Below, one piece after another: positions 34,601-47,400 of a stretch of 64,000 nt of DNA. Source of the DNA: Klebsormidium nitens (taxonomy: Eukaryota > Streptophyta > Klebsormidiophyceae > Klebsormidiales > Klebsormidiaceae); the NCBI GenBank assembly GCA_000708835.1, contig DF237453.1, forward strand, positions 1,795-65,794, written 5' to 3'. The notes under the pieces are model-generated. The model ran no database searches. It was not told where the DNA came from and saw only the letters and a list, made by a program, of their open reading frames with translations. The stretch's first letter is position 1. Every line of letters begins with the position of its first letter. The translations under genes were made by a program, and so were the position numbers.

Positions 34601-35147
34601 TGTCGCCTCCTTGGACGCGTCGGAAAACTCACTTTGTCAGCACTTTGTCAGCACTTTGTCAGCACTTTGTCAGCACTTGTCAGATACAGGATCGCTCTAA
34701 TTATTCAGAGTCACGAGCAGCCTTCACCAAGCCCTTTGTTGGCACCGTACTCGGGCGCTGCAAACCAAGTCCCGGACCCTCTTGTTATCCATGATTTCTG
34801 CCAGTCCCGTTCAGACGAAAATTCGAACTCTTTGCTATTCTGGATGCTAGCTGTCCTTCCGGCCTCAGGTCAACGGAGTCCTTCAGAAACTCCTTTTTCC
34901 TGCAACGAAGTTCGCAACGTGAACGAACGAACGGGTGGGTTTCATACCAGCCAAGAAGTGAAGTCCTTTCTTGGATCCCGCTCCGCCCACTGATTCCGTT
35001 TCCATTTCTACGCAGATCGTCTGGGCCAAGACCACCCAGCTGGGCTGCGCCGTCGTGGCTTGCCCCGACCCCACCTACCGCATGACCCAATTCTGGGTGT
35101 GCAACTATTGGCCCAACGGGAACATCATCGGTCAGCGGCCTTATTAG
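31676..35147 (+). CDS. Secreted CAP/PR-1 domain protein with repeat-bearing extension
   Basis: Exons 31676-32758, 33646-33774, 34340-34429 and 35016-35147, all phase 0, give 477 aa. The ATG context is CAAAAATGG. Residues 1-29 form a signal peptide (hydrophobic SSLVGCLLLSSLLLAEAG). A His-rich stretch HSHHHHHGGHGHG follows and could bind metal. Residues about 176-306 hold repeats around GKQILPADEG and RPSDAGK. The CAP domain begins near 333: DAHNAARSAVG, YGENIAW, WAGESIYYN and GHYTAIVWAKT supply the usual His, Glu, Glu, His cavity. CNYWPNGNIIGQRPY closes the protein, as in PR-1. CAP proteins are extracellular sterol- or lipid-binding or defence-associated proteins. A PR-1 protein is normally about 160 aa, so the 330-residue extension is the odd part. 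The split of the CAP domain over four exons is clear; the extension's role is unknown. Confidence 0.9.
32175..32550 (+). repeat. ILPADE repeats in the CAP protein extension
   Basis: Three clear units encode GK(Q/K)ILP(A/S)(D/H)E at 32175, 32273 and 32518. A fourth, degenerate one (PLPADEG) lies near 32375. Two units are followed by (A/T)KPAE(I/L)DPA and two are preceded by RPSDA. The unit is conserved in protein more than in spacing, which suggests selection on the peptide. Confidence 0.75.
32782..32817 (+). repeat. 12-bp tandem repeat in CAP gene intron 1
   Basis: Three copies of CGCTATTTGGTA, the last ending G, start 23 bases after the donor site. It is a simple intronic minisatellite. Confidence 0.85.
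34630..34683 (+). repeat. 11-bp tandem repeat in CAP gene intron 3
   Basis: Four perfect copies of CACTTTGTCAG and a fifth lacking one T. It is intronic with no coding consequence. Together with the 12-bp array in intron 1 it shows slippage-prone introns in this gene. Confidence 0.88.
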
Positions 35148-38100
35148 GTTTACTACGACGTGAAAAACATCTAATGACGAATAAGTGATGAGAAGGGAGG
35201 GTGGGATGAAGAATCAATGTCGATCAGTTGAGGGGTGATGGAACCTAGGAACACATAGACAGGAAAAGGATTGGCAGAAGAGCGTTGGGTCATTGACGGA
35301 CTGACAGAATGTATGGTAACGATACAGAACAGACAGCAATCATTCTTTTACTGACAGGTTTGTAGGACAGGTATTGAAAACACAGGGCAAGCATAAATCG
35401 ATTAGCACTCGACTGGAAAGCAGCACAGGGTGGTAGCAACGGATGCGTCAAGAAAGGAAATCGACTGAGAACCTGATACGTTACAATAAGAGGACTGCTC
35501 AAAGTGCAAGAACGAATCTGGTTCGGGACGTGCGAAAGAGCGTGATATCCACATACAGTATCGATCAGATGGATCGAAGATCCGAGTGTCCGGAATTTAG
35601 TTGCAGTACGGCTGCAGAAATTTTTTTGAGTCACCTGCGCCTGTGCATATGAAGCTAGATCATCGGCCCAAAGTGGGAAACGGGACGCCCTCTGCAATCC
35701 AGGAGATTGATTCTTGAACGTGCCTGACATGCACCTTTGAGTAATGCAGAGACCGAGTTCATTTAACGGGCTGGAACGCTCGACACGTCTCTCAACCATT
35801 ATGCGGAGTTGCCAATTGACATGCATGTCAGCATGTGTGATTCAAATGAGTGCCGGAGCTGTTTTGCACCCCCCCACGCAAGCAACGGCGCCATGCGAAA
35901 CTGAGCTCATGACTTTGCGCGACTCTGTAATAGCGCAAGCGAAAATGATCTTGCCGCGAGTCAGGGGAACGTTTGGCATCCGGTTGTCCAGTTTGAATTC
36001 AAGGGAATCCCCCAAGCGTTGAACGGGCATTGGCCATCGGGAAGCACCACAGGTCAATCAGTTGTGCCTCATTGGAGAGGTCTCAAGCTTGGTCGGATAA
36101 ACATTGGAAATGTATCACGATGCGCAGCCGGCTGATCTTGCGCGCCACCAAGAATCGATTGAAGGCTGCGAAGATGGACGTGGGGAGCAGGGGAGCTGTG
36201 CCGCACGCGGCTAGTGGGCGGATTGACGGCGGCTTGTCTGCCGGCCTGAAGTCTTGAGTGAGCTCGGCTACGTTTCACCGATAATCTTAATAAGGCTTTC
36301 CTAATTCATGGGCGACCATTCCCTCGCATAATTTTCAATAACTGGTGAGTCCAGACCAAATGAAACGCGGTGCACCGTGCCAATGCAAGCACGCCGCGAG
36401 GCTCATACTACATGGACGGGCCGCCGCCGCTCCGCATTGCCAGTGCGATCGTGAGGAGACGGCCTCGATACGGACACGAAAATAGCGCAAGCCTTGACTC
36501 GAGCTTAGCGGACGGTATCTGAGCGCAGCCTGAACGGACGTCCATGCTACCTGACGACGGTCGCGGCCTGCACGCGTGAAAGTGGCCGCGGGCGCCGGCG
36601 ACGGCAGTCACACCGCCCGGCGTGCGCGGCGCGGTCGCGCCAAAAATGGATACCCATCGTCTGGTTCGATATCGGCATATTCGGAGTCGGCGAGAGCCGT
36701 CGATAAAATGCGCGCGGAGAAAGTAGGTCCCCTTTCGATCTCTGCCGACGGTAGGTTAACAGTGCTCAATGTACCCCGGACTTTGCAAAGGCTGTCGACG
36801 ATTCAGTCTACAGTAAGTTAGCTAGTAGGTAGCTGAGGGTACTCCCGGCCAGTAGGGAGTGGGCACATACATATCCATCTGTACTCCAGAGCCACTTTGC
36901 AGGTACTAAAGTGTTTTGGAGTCGCTATCGCTTAAATCGTACTAAGCTTAAGCAAGTACATCTGTATCCTCTGGCCCTAAGCTTCTAGTTGACCTTGACT
37001 GCCATGTGGCACATTAATTCAAGGACATATGAAAAATAGCACGTGCTGAATGCAGCACCGAACAGAGCCTCCACGTGCCACCTTCTACGTTTATGTTCCG
37101 CTGCGTTGACCGCGAGTTTCAAGTGTAGTCTGCTCGTAGCATACCTTTGCCCTAAAAAGTAGCCGCTCTGACGTCAGCTCCTCGGACTAGCTATCAGATG
37201 TGGGCCCCGTGCGAATGCAACCGTCTGTTCCTTACGTAAGCATATGCCCAATTCAAACAATGTTAGAGCTGGCGCTTGTCTGAGAGTGCAGACACCGGTT
37301 CGCCAATTGTGACCGCATCTGCTGAGAATTCGGCGCACTTCTGAGCGGCGACTGATTCTGAATATTGGAACTTCTCTCTTTTTGCCAGCATTGCGCGAGA
37401 AGCGAGACCTGACGTCAGCTTCACAAGAACTGTACTTACAAGGTACCCAAGGCCGCGCAGCACGTAGCTAAGTGCGAGGCGGTACTGTTCTGCATTCACA
37501 ACATATCATAGTCTCATCATTGTACAGCAATTAGAGTATATATATGCACAATTAGGACTCGAGGATCAATCACAGGCTTGAGTTCTGGTGTCGCCAAGTC
37601 ACACTAATTAACTTCGTTGAGACCGCCAGTCCTGTAAATTTTATGCAGTTGCAATGTGCTCTGTTTGAGCGTTGGTTGCCTCTGGCCTTCTGAAAGCAGG
37701 CGGTATTACTGGCCAAACGCGGGGGCCAAGCAATCATGGTCTTTCTGATTCAACTTGGCTAAATGCTGTGGTCTTCTTTCAAGGCCGCCTTTGATGCCAC
37801 TCCCATCCGTCATGCTGGCCCTTTCGGAGGAAAGGAAAAGGGATTACGATAGGATGGGCAGATTGCCAAACGCAGGCTCCTATGGTTATGTGGCGCATTC
37901 ATAAGATCTGAACCATGAGAGTGCTTTGAAAGCGAGCAGGGAACGAAGCCCGTCCCAACCGAGGCGTTCCAAGGGGGAATGATCATCAGGAGGAGATAGG
38001 TGACTATTCTGAATATTTGAGAATAGGAAGACTTACAAAGCTCAGAGAGGTTGGATTCCACAGAGGACGCGCAAGGCCTCCAAAGAGCGCTGCTTCAAGC

Positions 38101-38753
38101 AGTCAGACCGCTTGCTGTGTTTCTGTATATGAAGGTTCAGGGCCAACTCCATCACTGGCAGATAGCAGACGGCAGACGCCAGACGTCAGCACCCGCCAGC
38201 TTGACGGAAGGGACACGTTTGGAGAGGCGAAGCAACTGGGTTAGCAACATGAATGCTGAGCCAAATGCGGGCCAGCTGAAACCTGAATATCGGGGCCCTA
38301 GCCACTAGACGCAGCATTCCACCGGGGGACCACCGTTTTTCAAGTCATGCAGGCAAGCCCTCGATTCTTCTTCTCCGTCGGAGGTCTATATGCCAATCTG
38401 CCCGAAGTAGCTATGCTGCCTTAGACAAGGCTGAGAAATCGCAGACGTTCCTGAGGTTGTAAAGAAGGTGCGAGGTGTAGGTTCTCGTGTTCTGGGGGAC
38501 CGAAGGGAGATCGGGAGGTCGTGAGATAAGACTTAATGCAGTATAAGAACCTCCTTCGTATTTAACAGCACAATATTGAGGCAGCTACTGAAGAAGCTAA
38601 ACTACCGCAACAAATCATCATATGGGCGGAATAAAAGAATTCGTTTTCGTCCTTAAGAAGACGCTTGTCTTTCACGAACGACCGCAGAGTTTTCATGTTG
38701 AGTTGTCTTCCTTCTCGTTCACTTTGAAAGTGCTTGGTTCATAGTCTCTCCCT
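35148..38753. other. Long spacer, no supportable gene
   Basis: No exon chain could be built. The minus frame 35290-35826 (178 codons) has no domain and no coding-like neighbours. A GC-rich, palindrome-rich patch lies at 36410-36720. A degenerate CAGAC-type short repeat occurs near 38158-38190. An ATATATAT run near 37537 is TATA-like but has no gene close by. Confidence 0.45.
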
Positions 38754-41700
38754 ATGCCTCCTTGGGGCTGGAGCAAACGGCCAAGCGACAAGGAGCAATT
38801 TCCTACCTCTTATCCGGTAAAAGACTGCCTATCTCTAAATTTGGACCTATCCCCTAGAAAATCAACAGCTATACCTGCTCATTACAGCTAGAACCCATCC
38901 CGTAAAAGAGCTACATTCGTTCACAGGCTGTCGCAAAAGAACCGAAGACATGGCTTCAGCAGATTGGCAGCATTGAACAACATTCAACTCTGCCTGCAGA
39001 GACTCGCTGGATCTTAATAAGGGTGCACATCACTCCTCAACTCCTTACGGCCCTCCGTTATCACAGGCCGCCCTAGAGGCGCGCCCCCGATGGGCGCACT
39101 GGGACGAGAGCCTCCGTTCGGACGTGCACTTCCGGAGCTTCGCCACTAAGGAGGCGACACGTGGCAGCATCAAGTGGCCCCCGCAATGGAACAGCTCTCC
39201 CATCGTCGACCCGCAGGGCCCTTTAGCGGGGGTCAGGGAACGGGCGAGATCGGCCCCCCCGGAACGGAACAGGGAACGAGGGGAACGAAAAGCAGAGAGG
39301 GGATCCGTGGTGCCTAGGTGGGTGATTGATGCGAAAATCACAAACCCAGATTGTCACAGCCATAAGTGGAGCTAATAGATGCTCCGCTTGTGAGCAAGCG
39401 CTAGACTCGCCAATACAATAATCACGGACGGCTTCGATGAGGACGCAACGTTAGGCACGATGCTGCTCAAGCATGATGGAGGTTCTACAGCTATCAGTCG
39501 TGGCAGGTTTCGTACTTCGTGACGTGACGTGACGTGACGTGACGTGACATGGAGAACGCCGAAGAGTCTTTACATGATTAAAGTCGCTCAAAAAGTGGAA
39601 GTTAGTCTAACTTTCTCTTCAACTTACATCAAGAAGCAACAGTTCCAATCCTGCAATCTCAAACCCTGCCCTCCGGTTCCGCAGGTGGGACAATTCCGTC
39701 GAAACCAGCATCCGGGAGCGCACCGGAAAGGCAAAGCTCAAAGTGACCCTGCCCAAATATGCGGAGCCGTTCCGACCGAAGAGCGCGCCGCGGCCGTCGC
39801 GCACCGAGGTAAGACGCCGAGATGCTGATGTCACCTCCTTGTCACCTATATATTGGTCTTTGATGATCCTATAATCTTGAGCTTGTTTGAAGTACGCCGT
39901 TGCAGACGATTCAGCCGTTCCGTTGGATCAAGCCGCTCTGAGTTTCGGTACCTACAGAGTGGCTGCTAACACGAAAGCGACTGTTTCATTCGCCACGATG
40001 ACAGAGCTCTGTACAATTCCAAGCAGGGACACGAAACAAAAGGAAAGATGACAGCTACGGTTGGTGATCATTCGTAAAATGCATCGGATTCAGCGTACAG
40101 GAACGGAGTTCCTTTGCACACTCACTGCTCCTGTTTTCCTAAGTGTTCCAGAAGCTGCTTTCGAAACGCTCTGAAGCTCTCTCTAACCTCTTTAGTTTCC
40201 GAGCCGTCTGGTTCAACCACCCAGCACGCGACACAAGGCAGAATAGAGTTCCCGTTTCGAAGATTACGGTTTCCTTTCAAACAGCTGTACCACGACCGGC
40301 TCATTGACCAGCACTTTTCCTGACAGGTCCCCCGGTCAAAGACGCCCGTCAGCCGATCTTGGGAAGGCCCTTTCTCGTCGGAACCCGCCGCCCCTGCAGC
40401 GACCGGAAGACACGCCCGGGCTGTCCGCACGCGGCCGCGCGCGCTCGCACCAGGGGACCTTCGCGCCTCCGCTGAGATGTTCCGTACAGTCAGACGGAGA
40501 TCTCAGTCCCCAACGTTTCCTCGAGGAGGGATGCAATCGGCTGGGCATGAGAAAGAGGTGCTCGGGAGAGCAAGAAATGCGGGCTGCTCTCGACCGGTTT
40601 CTAAAGGAGGGCTACGTGCGCGCCAACAGAGTGCGAGCGCCGACCACATGCCGGACTTTGACTACGGAAAGGGGACGCGGCGCGCTGCGCGGAAAGATGA
40701 CACCAGGTCTGGAAGCGAACGCGCGGGCAGGCGCAGACAAGATTCGGTGTCAACGCCGCGCGCGAGCGTCGTCCAGGACGTCGCCGCGGCCGCAGACGCG
40801 GCGCTCGCCAAAGCCCTGTCCCTCCTCCGCCAGAGCGCGCCCCCGCCCGCGGCGCTGACTAGACCGAAAACGGCGCCGCTTAACCGGACCCCAGTGATCT
40901 CCACAGACCTCGACCCGCCCACGAGTGCGAAGGTCAAAACGAGCGTTTCCTCCAGAGCCGATCGTCTCGCGGCCGCGCGGCCGCGCTCGAACTTGTCGCG
41001 GCAAGCGCTCCCGGCCGTAGACGACCCCCCGGGCACAATCGCACCCAATTCTCATTCTCACAACGAGCACGGTAGGAAGCTCCGGGCAAGCGACACCCCT
41101 TCGATGATTACACCAAAGCCAGCGGGTCTTGTGCGGCGGGTTGTTGCGTCCACGGGCGAGGGCGCCGCTGACTGCTTCGGTTTGGACAGGGCCTCGGAGT
41201 GGACGAGCGCGGCCGCGAGCGGGAGCGCGGTGTGCCTGGTTGAGCTGGCCCGGGGGGAGACGACCGGGGTGTTTGTGAAGCTCGTGGTGACGGATCGGGA
41301 AAGGGCGCTGGGCGGGGTGCGGTTCGCGCATGCTGCGGACTTGACGGATGCCTTGGAGGAGGTAAGTAGATCAGAATTATCTCGTTAGGAGGTATATTGG
41401 ACGCCTCTGTCAGTTTGAGCGGTCGAACGTGTCGAGAGAAACGGCCATACAACGTGCACGGTCGCGCGATAAAAAGAGACAAGTCTGCTTGATTGACGGG
41501 TCGGGGCTGGCCTGTTCAGTGGCCGGAATGCTTTGCAGAATACATTACGAACGGGAAGACTTTCGAAAGATCGCGAACAACCGGCTTCGCACCCAAAATG
41601 AGCACAGAATCTGAATAACACGACCAGAATACAAGACCGTCGGTAAAGCCGGACGACCGGGTATCCAACAATGTCTGTTTTGTAATCAACTCACTCTTCA

Positions 41701-42765
41701 GCGTCCAGGTTGCGGAGCAGCTCTTACACAATCATGGTTCGAAGTTTCAATATATCCGTCGAACTTTCTCAGGTGGGCTACGGCGACATCCGCTTCCACG
41801 CCAAAGACAACCCGAGCCCCGCAAACCCCGTGGTCCGAACCTTCAAACTGGGAGCCAAGACCGCGATCGGGCGTTACCTCAGCGTGACGCTATACCCACG
41901 TCACAGCTCGCTCGCGGACACTCAAAGTGACATCAGCGTCCAGAGGATCTACGTCGGACGGGGCGATCCGGCCCTGCTGTCCGAAAGCGTTCTGATGCGG
42001 AAACCGGAGAAGAAGCTCCGGATGGTCGGCAGCTTCCGGCACGTGTTTGTGGAGGAGACCGGCAAAGAGAATCGGGAGGAAGGGAGTCAAGGTCAGATCT
42101 CCGGTGCAGATGTACCGGTCGCTGTTGACGGCTCGTGGAATGCACCGGTCGCTTTCGACGGCCCGGGAGATGTACCGGTCGCTTTTGACGAGTCGGTTGA
42201 TAGTTTAACACAGGCCCAAACTGCAGAACCTGGGGCAGCGGTGGCAGGGATAGATTCTGCTCGGCAGTCCGGCTACCGAGCGTCGAACGAGTCAAACAAC
42301 GGAACGTCTCTAGCCCCTGGAGAACTTTTCCGAGTAAGCGAGTTTGGCGACCGGTCTAAGCGAGCGTCCGCCGCTGACGCCTCCGGTTATAGTACCCGGC
42401 TGGTGGCGGTTAAAAATAACCCGGGGAGCGCAACCGAGCGGGTTGCATCCCCCGGGCCGGACCAGCTTGAGGAGTGGCTCGCGGGCGCTCTGCGGTTTGA
42501 CAGACCGAGTTTGGAGGAACGGATGCCGGCTTATGTCCCGGTCGCTGACTCGGAGGCGGCGACGTATGAGGGGCCGAACACGGGGGATGGTCGCCTTGAT
42601 GAGGAGGAAGCGGGGGAGGAGATTGTGGAAGAAGAAGTTCGGAGCCAAGATGAGTCTCAAAAGTTGGACGAAGAATGGAACGATATCCTAACTGGTGAAG
42701 CATTGGATGATCCAGCCGCTGGAGCTGGAATAAGTGACCGCGCTGACGGAGTAGATGAATGCTGA
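38754..42765 (+). CDS. Five-exon gene, unknown protein with possible beta-sandwich domain
   Basis: Exons 38754-38816, 39067-39317, 39685-39808, 40327-41361 and 41773-42765 join in phase and give 821 aa, starting MPPWGWSKRPSDKEQ. I do not recognise the protein. The N-terminal third is basic and Trp/Pro/Arg-rich with RPKSAP and RPKTAP motifs. The only fold-like part spans the exon 4/5 junction (around residues 445-570): ADCFGLDRASEWTS, AVCLVELARGETTGVFVKL, then RTFKLGAKTAIGRYLSVTL and SDISVQRIYVGRG. That order resembles a galactose-binding/discoidin-type beta-sandwich, a weak inference. The remainder is acidic and disordered, with three 10-residue repeats around VPVAFDG near 42108-42200. SAP-type motifs occur in some ciliary proteins, but that link is speculative. 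First-exon choice rests on phase and a good donor. Confidence 0.68.
39519..39548 (+). repeat. GACGT pentamer array in intron 2 of the unknown gene
   Basis: Five consecutive GACGT units (39521-39545) with matching flanks, so TGACG/TGACGT words repeat every five bases. TGACGT is the core bound by plant TGA-type bZIP factors. Here it may be simple slippage or an intronic enhancer; the sequence cannot decide. Confidence 0.85.
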
Positions 42766-44410
42766 TTTTGCCCCTATTAAGGGAGAACAGCTAGTGTAGA
42801 AAAATATGCAATAAAACCTTTCGTCAAGGAGAATATACAACGCAGCATGGTCAAAAGAAATTATTAGAAAGGTTCCTTGCGATGTTAGGGATCAAAATTA
42901 ATATATCCTTTGAGGATGATGTAGTTCCGGGTTGAAGCAGTAACGTGCAGAGGACTAACGATGCGTGTCACTGACAAGATTGATTGTCAAATATTCTTTG
43001 CGGTAACTTTATCGCCGGGAGTTGATCTGGAATGATTACTGCATGTGATTGGACGCCTGGCATTGACAGAAGGCGCACTGATGCTATGAGTGCCCTGCGA
43101 ACGTCAACACGTGCTGAACTTATATTAGACACTTAATTCAATTTTCAATATGCAGAACACCAAGGTGAATCGCAAGTTATTCCGGCAAATCAGGACTTTC
43201 GCATGCATGTTGCTGAACGGAAACGTCTTTGACTCTGAACCACAGGACAGGTATTTTCTTGAGAATTGATCAAGGATTCTGAAAGGCCAATCAGGCAACA
43301 ATTTAGACTCCATCTATGGAAGTCATGTTGGTCCTTATAGTGTACTTTTTGTCATCTTGAGCTTCGCGTCAAATTCCTATCATCTGACACGTCCAAAAAC
43401 AGAAGCTCTCATGTAACTTGCCTCGTAGCATTCTCTCGTAAGTAGGGCTGCTCGGATTGGGGTATGTCTGACAATTGCCTATTGGTTGCACCGAAGCACG
43501 TATATATTGGTTGAAGTTTCCTATTCTCTTCCGGTTCCGAAAGCAGTGACTGCTTGAACTTCTGAAGGGGTTCAATTCTTCACACCACTTTGAAGTGTCT
43601 CTTCTCTGGGGTGACGTCAATCGTGCACACCTGTTGAGAGGCTTTCTTGGTCAGCCGTTCAGGCCACTGGACTTAGAAGCGGAATCCACGGTTTTGGGTC
43701 GGCGCTTTTTTGACAGGCTACATGGTTGATTTTACTTGCTGTCTTCAACCGGATGCAGTTGAGGCGAACCTTTGCCTACTATAAGTTTCCTGCGCAGGCC
43801 AGGCTCATGAACGTGGCCTCTGAGTTGAAAATTATCTCACACGTTCTTCGAAGAACTTGAGCACGTGTTGAACAGGTCAAAGCACATCCATTTTATTCAT
43901 TGAGACCGTATTCGTATGGCCTTCCACATCCTTGACAACGTGGGTACAGATCAGCAGCTGGATTGATCCACACATCATGTAGGGCACGTAGGAACTGTTG
44001 CAGTTGCCCAATGCGCAAGTACGTAAAGGAATTTGCAACGTCAGCACAGAACGTACATATCATCATCATACGCTGCTCCATGCATCCGCGCCCCTCGATG
44101 TCGCACACCGCGCGCGCGTTCGTCCACCACATATGTCCCTAAACGTGGCGGCCGCCAGGCTGCGGCGTCGCTGGCGGCCGCGGCGGCTGTTTCTGCTCGA
44201 GCTTAGGATCCACAGATACTGATTTACAGATGCCAAAGATTCAAGAAGATCAGGATTGGCTGCTGAAAGGAGCGCAATACCTGCAGTGTCCTTCTCCAAT
44301 TAGGGCTCATTATCTGAACTGCTGATGATCCCTCATGGTGCTTGAGCTTTATTCCGCAGGGGCATCTTGTTCAGACAGAAAGCTCTTAGAATGATTGGGA
44401 AGAAGTCGTC
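42766..44410. other. Spacer before the HECT gene
   Basis: No gene seen. A GC-rich inverted repeat lies at 44148-44181 (11-base arms GCGGCCGCCAG/CTGGCGGCCGC around a 12-base spacer). The last 200 bases should contain the promoter and leader of the HECT gene, but no core element is clear. Confidence 0.45.
44148..44181. repeat. GC-rich inverted repeat
   Basis: Perfect 11-base arms at 44148-44158 and 44171-44181 with a 12-base GC-rich loop. It lies about 230 bases above the HECT gene start and could be a promoter hairpin or a chance product of local GC richness. Confidence 0.6.
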
Positions 44411-47400
44411 ATGGCCGCTACCTTGCAATCCTTTGTTAGGACTGTCGAAGGGAAGACAAGGGTCCTGCGTATGGATCCGTCCGCCTCAATTAAAGAAGTA
44501 CTAGTTGAAAGCGCAGTTGACTGGGGCCCTCTGGGAGACTTCCTTCTAGACAACGTTTACGTCACGCATCACGGGCGACGGTTAGACTCTTGTTCAACAC
44601 TGGAGGAGTCAGAAGTGGGCAACCTGGACGTCCTGCAGCTAAGGGGTCGACTGAAGAGCACTTACTGTCCTCAAGCTCACAGTCTAGTGTATGAGTTTTG
44701 CTTCCTTGCTTGGCAGCTCCAGCATTCAGGACTTGGGGAAGTTGCCTTGCAAAACTACTTGGATGAATTCAAGAGCCTTAGCACAGCTTTGATGTGCTGC
44801 ATCCAGGGCCGCGATCCAGTCAAGGCTGGTTATCTGGCCCGCCTGTTCCTTGCTACCGATTGTGTAAGGTACATCGTGACGATGCTTTTAGGACCTTCTG
44901 CAAACTCGTTCAGGTGAGCGTATGTAGTTTGATGCAGACAAAATAGCTCAGCTAGGGTTGCTGAGAGGATGTTTGCAACTTTTTGTTAGCTAGCTGCTAT
45001 ATAGCTTTGCAGCAGCTACCGTGTATTCTGTTCAGGGATGTGCCTGGAGAGCCTCCCTAATCTTCGTCTCACTACCTCTTTCCGTACAAGCACAGGGATT
45101 GCAGATCTTGGTTACAAGGTTTGGTCCATTTCCTCGTCTTCTCATCTATTCTGGATTGGTTTTGAGATACATCAGAGTACCCCCAGTAACAATCTTATCT
45201 TTCAAATTGCAGTACAAGGGCATCAGAACATTTCATCGTGCGCTTCGCCAAATACTGCAACCCGGATGCAAGGCCGTCCGGTCTCAAACACGTGGTGCAA
45301 ATTTTCTGGAGTCTCCTTCGTGACCTATTCACCAGCCCTTTCTTGGAGGCTGCTCTTCCTCGAGTCCGTGCCTTCCTCCAACAAAGTCAGGAGATACTCT
45401 CAGCGGCCATGAGCGTCGCACTCTGTGCAAAACAGCTGGACCTCCTTCTTCGAGATCCGACCATTAGAAAAGAATTTCGCCGCCCGGCAACTTTGTTCCT
45501 TGATCTAGCTCTATCAGTCCGGAAGCGCTCTCTGCAGTGGGTCTGGGAACTCCGGTCTCGTGGGTATGATCAGACGACAGAAAGAGAGTCCTGGCTGACA
45601 GGTGAATACTTCACATCGGGTCTCAGTATCTGCTGCAAATATCTCAGGTCCCAAGCTGAATACAAGCGCAAAGTCGTCCGCATGGAGCTTCTGTCGAGCT
45701 TGCTCTTTGCCTCGCCCTCCTCCGGACCTACTGCGCAGATCCTGTACGGAAACCTCGAAGAGGCGATCAACGGAGTTCTTGATGAACTCGGAAAGCTGCC
45801 TCTTCCAACTGATGCTCGAAAGCAAGGCACGCAGCTTGTCTCGGCTCTGCTCCAGGGACTGCGCACGATAGCCAATACGGATGCCAGTCTCAAAATTCGT
45901 TTCTCCGCTCTCCTCCGCGTCCGAATCTTCCCAATCGTATCTCTTGTGTTGGAAGAAATGAAGGATCTTGCGTCCTCTGGAGGATCGTCTCCCTGCTACC
46001 TGCGATGGTTCTGGTCCTTAGAAGAGAGCGCAGAGCTTCTTGACCCCAAATGGAAGCAGGAATGGATCCGCTACTGCTTCCGTAGCCGCGAAGAAGACAA
46101 CGGTACCCAACATGAGGTCGTCATCCAGAGAGGCACGAACCTGCTGACTCAAGCCGTCGAAAACTTAGGGTCCGCCTCCTGGAAGTCTCTCATGCGGCCG
46201 CTTGCTGTGACCTTCGAGGGAGAAGAGGGGAAGGGGCCAGGTCTCTTACGGGAGTTCTTTACCCTGGTAAGACAAACCCTGACAACTTGCCAGTTCAGAT
46301 CTACTATGAATCACATCGGGTGAAAGAGAACTCTCGCAAAGTTTTAGGTTACAGGAATGAAGACACTCCCAAGAATGAAATGTGATTTTCCATAATAACG
46401 GAAGGATTGAGAGCGGGTGTAAATTCCATCTCTGTTGAACTTCAGGTTGCATACCTCTCTCTTGATTGGAAAAAGCAGGTTAACACAACAATGCATGCAC
46501 GCTTTGCGACTAATCCGCTTTTGGTGTTGCTCTGGAGTAGTTAGCGAAGTTCTGAACCTCTGAGGATCACCGTTGGGAAAGAGCAAGCATAGAAGGATTC
46601 CTGATACTAGCATGTCGCTTTCTGCCAGGTCACGCGGCAGCTCTTTGACCCTGCGTGTGCGCTGTTCGTCGCGACCGGTCCCGACAAGCGGTGCTTCTTT
46701 CTCAACCACGCCTCTAGCATCAATCCCGGCCATCTAGCTTACTTTAGGTTCTGCGGCCGCTTTGTCGCACTCGCGCTGTCCGGGGGGGTCGTTTTGGGAG
46801 TTCGCTTCACTTGCGGACTGTTTGATCTGCTCAAGAAGGCAGACGCAAGCTACGTTTGGAACATCGAAGCGGCTCTGAAGACAGCGGAGGATCTTGATCC
46901 GGTTCTATTTGACAGCTGCAAGAAGCTGCTGGCAATGAGTGCGCAAGAAGTAAGTTCGCACTTTCGAAAGTCCCGGTTCCTCCCTTCATTGAGTTCCTGT
47001 ATGACATTTGAAGCAAATCAGGGGTAGTCGTATCTTGAATGGATGTATATTGGGTACAAGTACAAACTGAAAACATCTTCAAAATCCTCAAACAGCTTGA
47101 TCTGCATCAAACGAGTTAGAAGATTCGTCGAAACGGAGGATAAGCAAGAAGTTTTTGCCCCATGTCTGCACCCTACTTTTCCTCTGCCATCTGACTTTTG
47201 CCCGCCTTCTACCATTTCAGCAGGGAAGAGAATCACAAGCTACCTTCTTTGCAACCACGCCTAACGGCTTTCCTACGTCTGAAAGTGATCAATCACCAAC
47301 CTACAAGCGTTCTGCCTTCTCTACAGTTGAAGGAGGCCTCTTTACCGTTCGTGTGCACGGAACCCGACGGCTTCGGCGGATCCAATGAAACGCCCTTGAT

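Noticed and set aside
35290-35826. 178-codon minus-strand open frame
   Set aside because: Composition rich in S, L, R and C without any domain; no upstream or downstream exon fits. Likely a chance frame.
40304-40858. Alternative frame across exon 4 of the unknown gene
   Set aside because: It is open for 184 codons only because the region is GC-rich. The other frame stays open through the donor at 41362 and matches phases at both ends.
45016-45118. Possible extra exon between HECT gene exons 1 and 2
   Set aside because: It is open and flanked by AG and GT, but none of its acceptors enters the frame that its donor needs for the next exon. Joining 44913 directly to 45213 keeps phase, so this lies in the intron.
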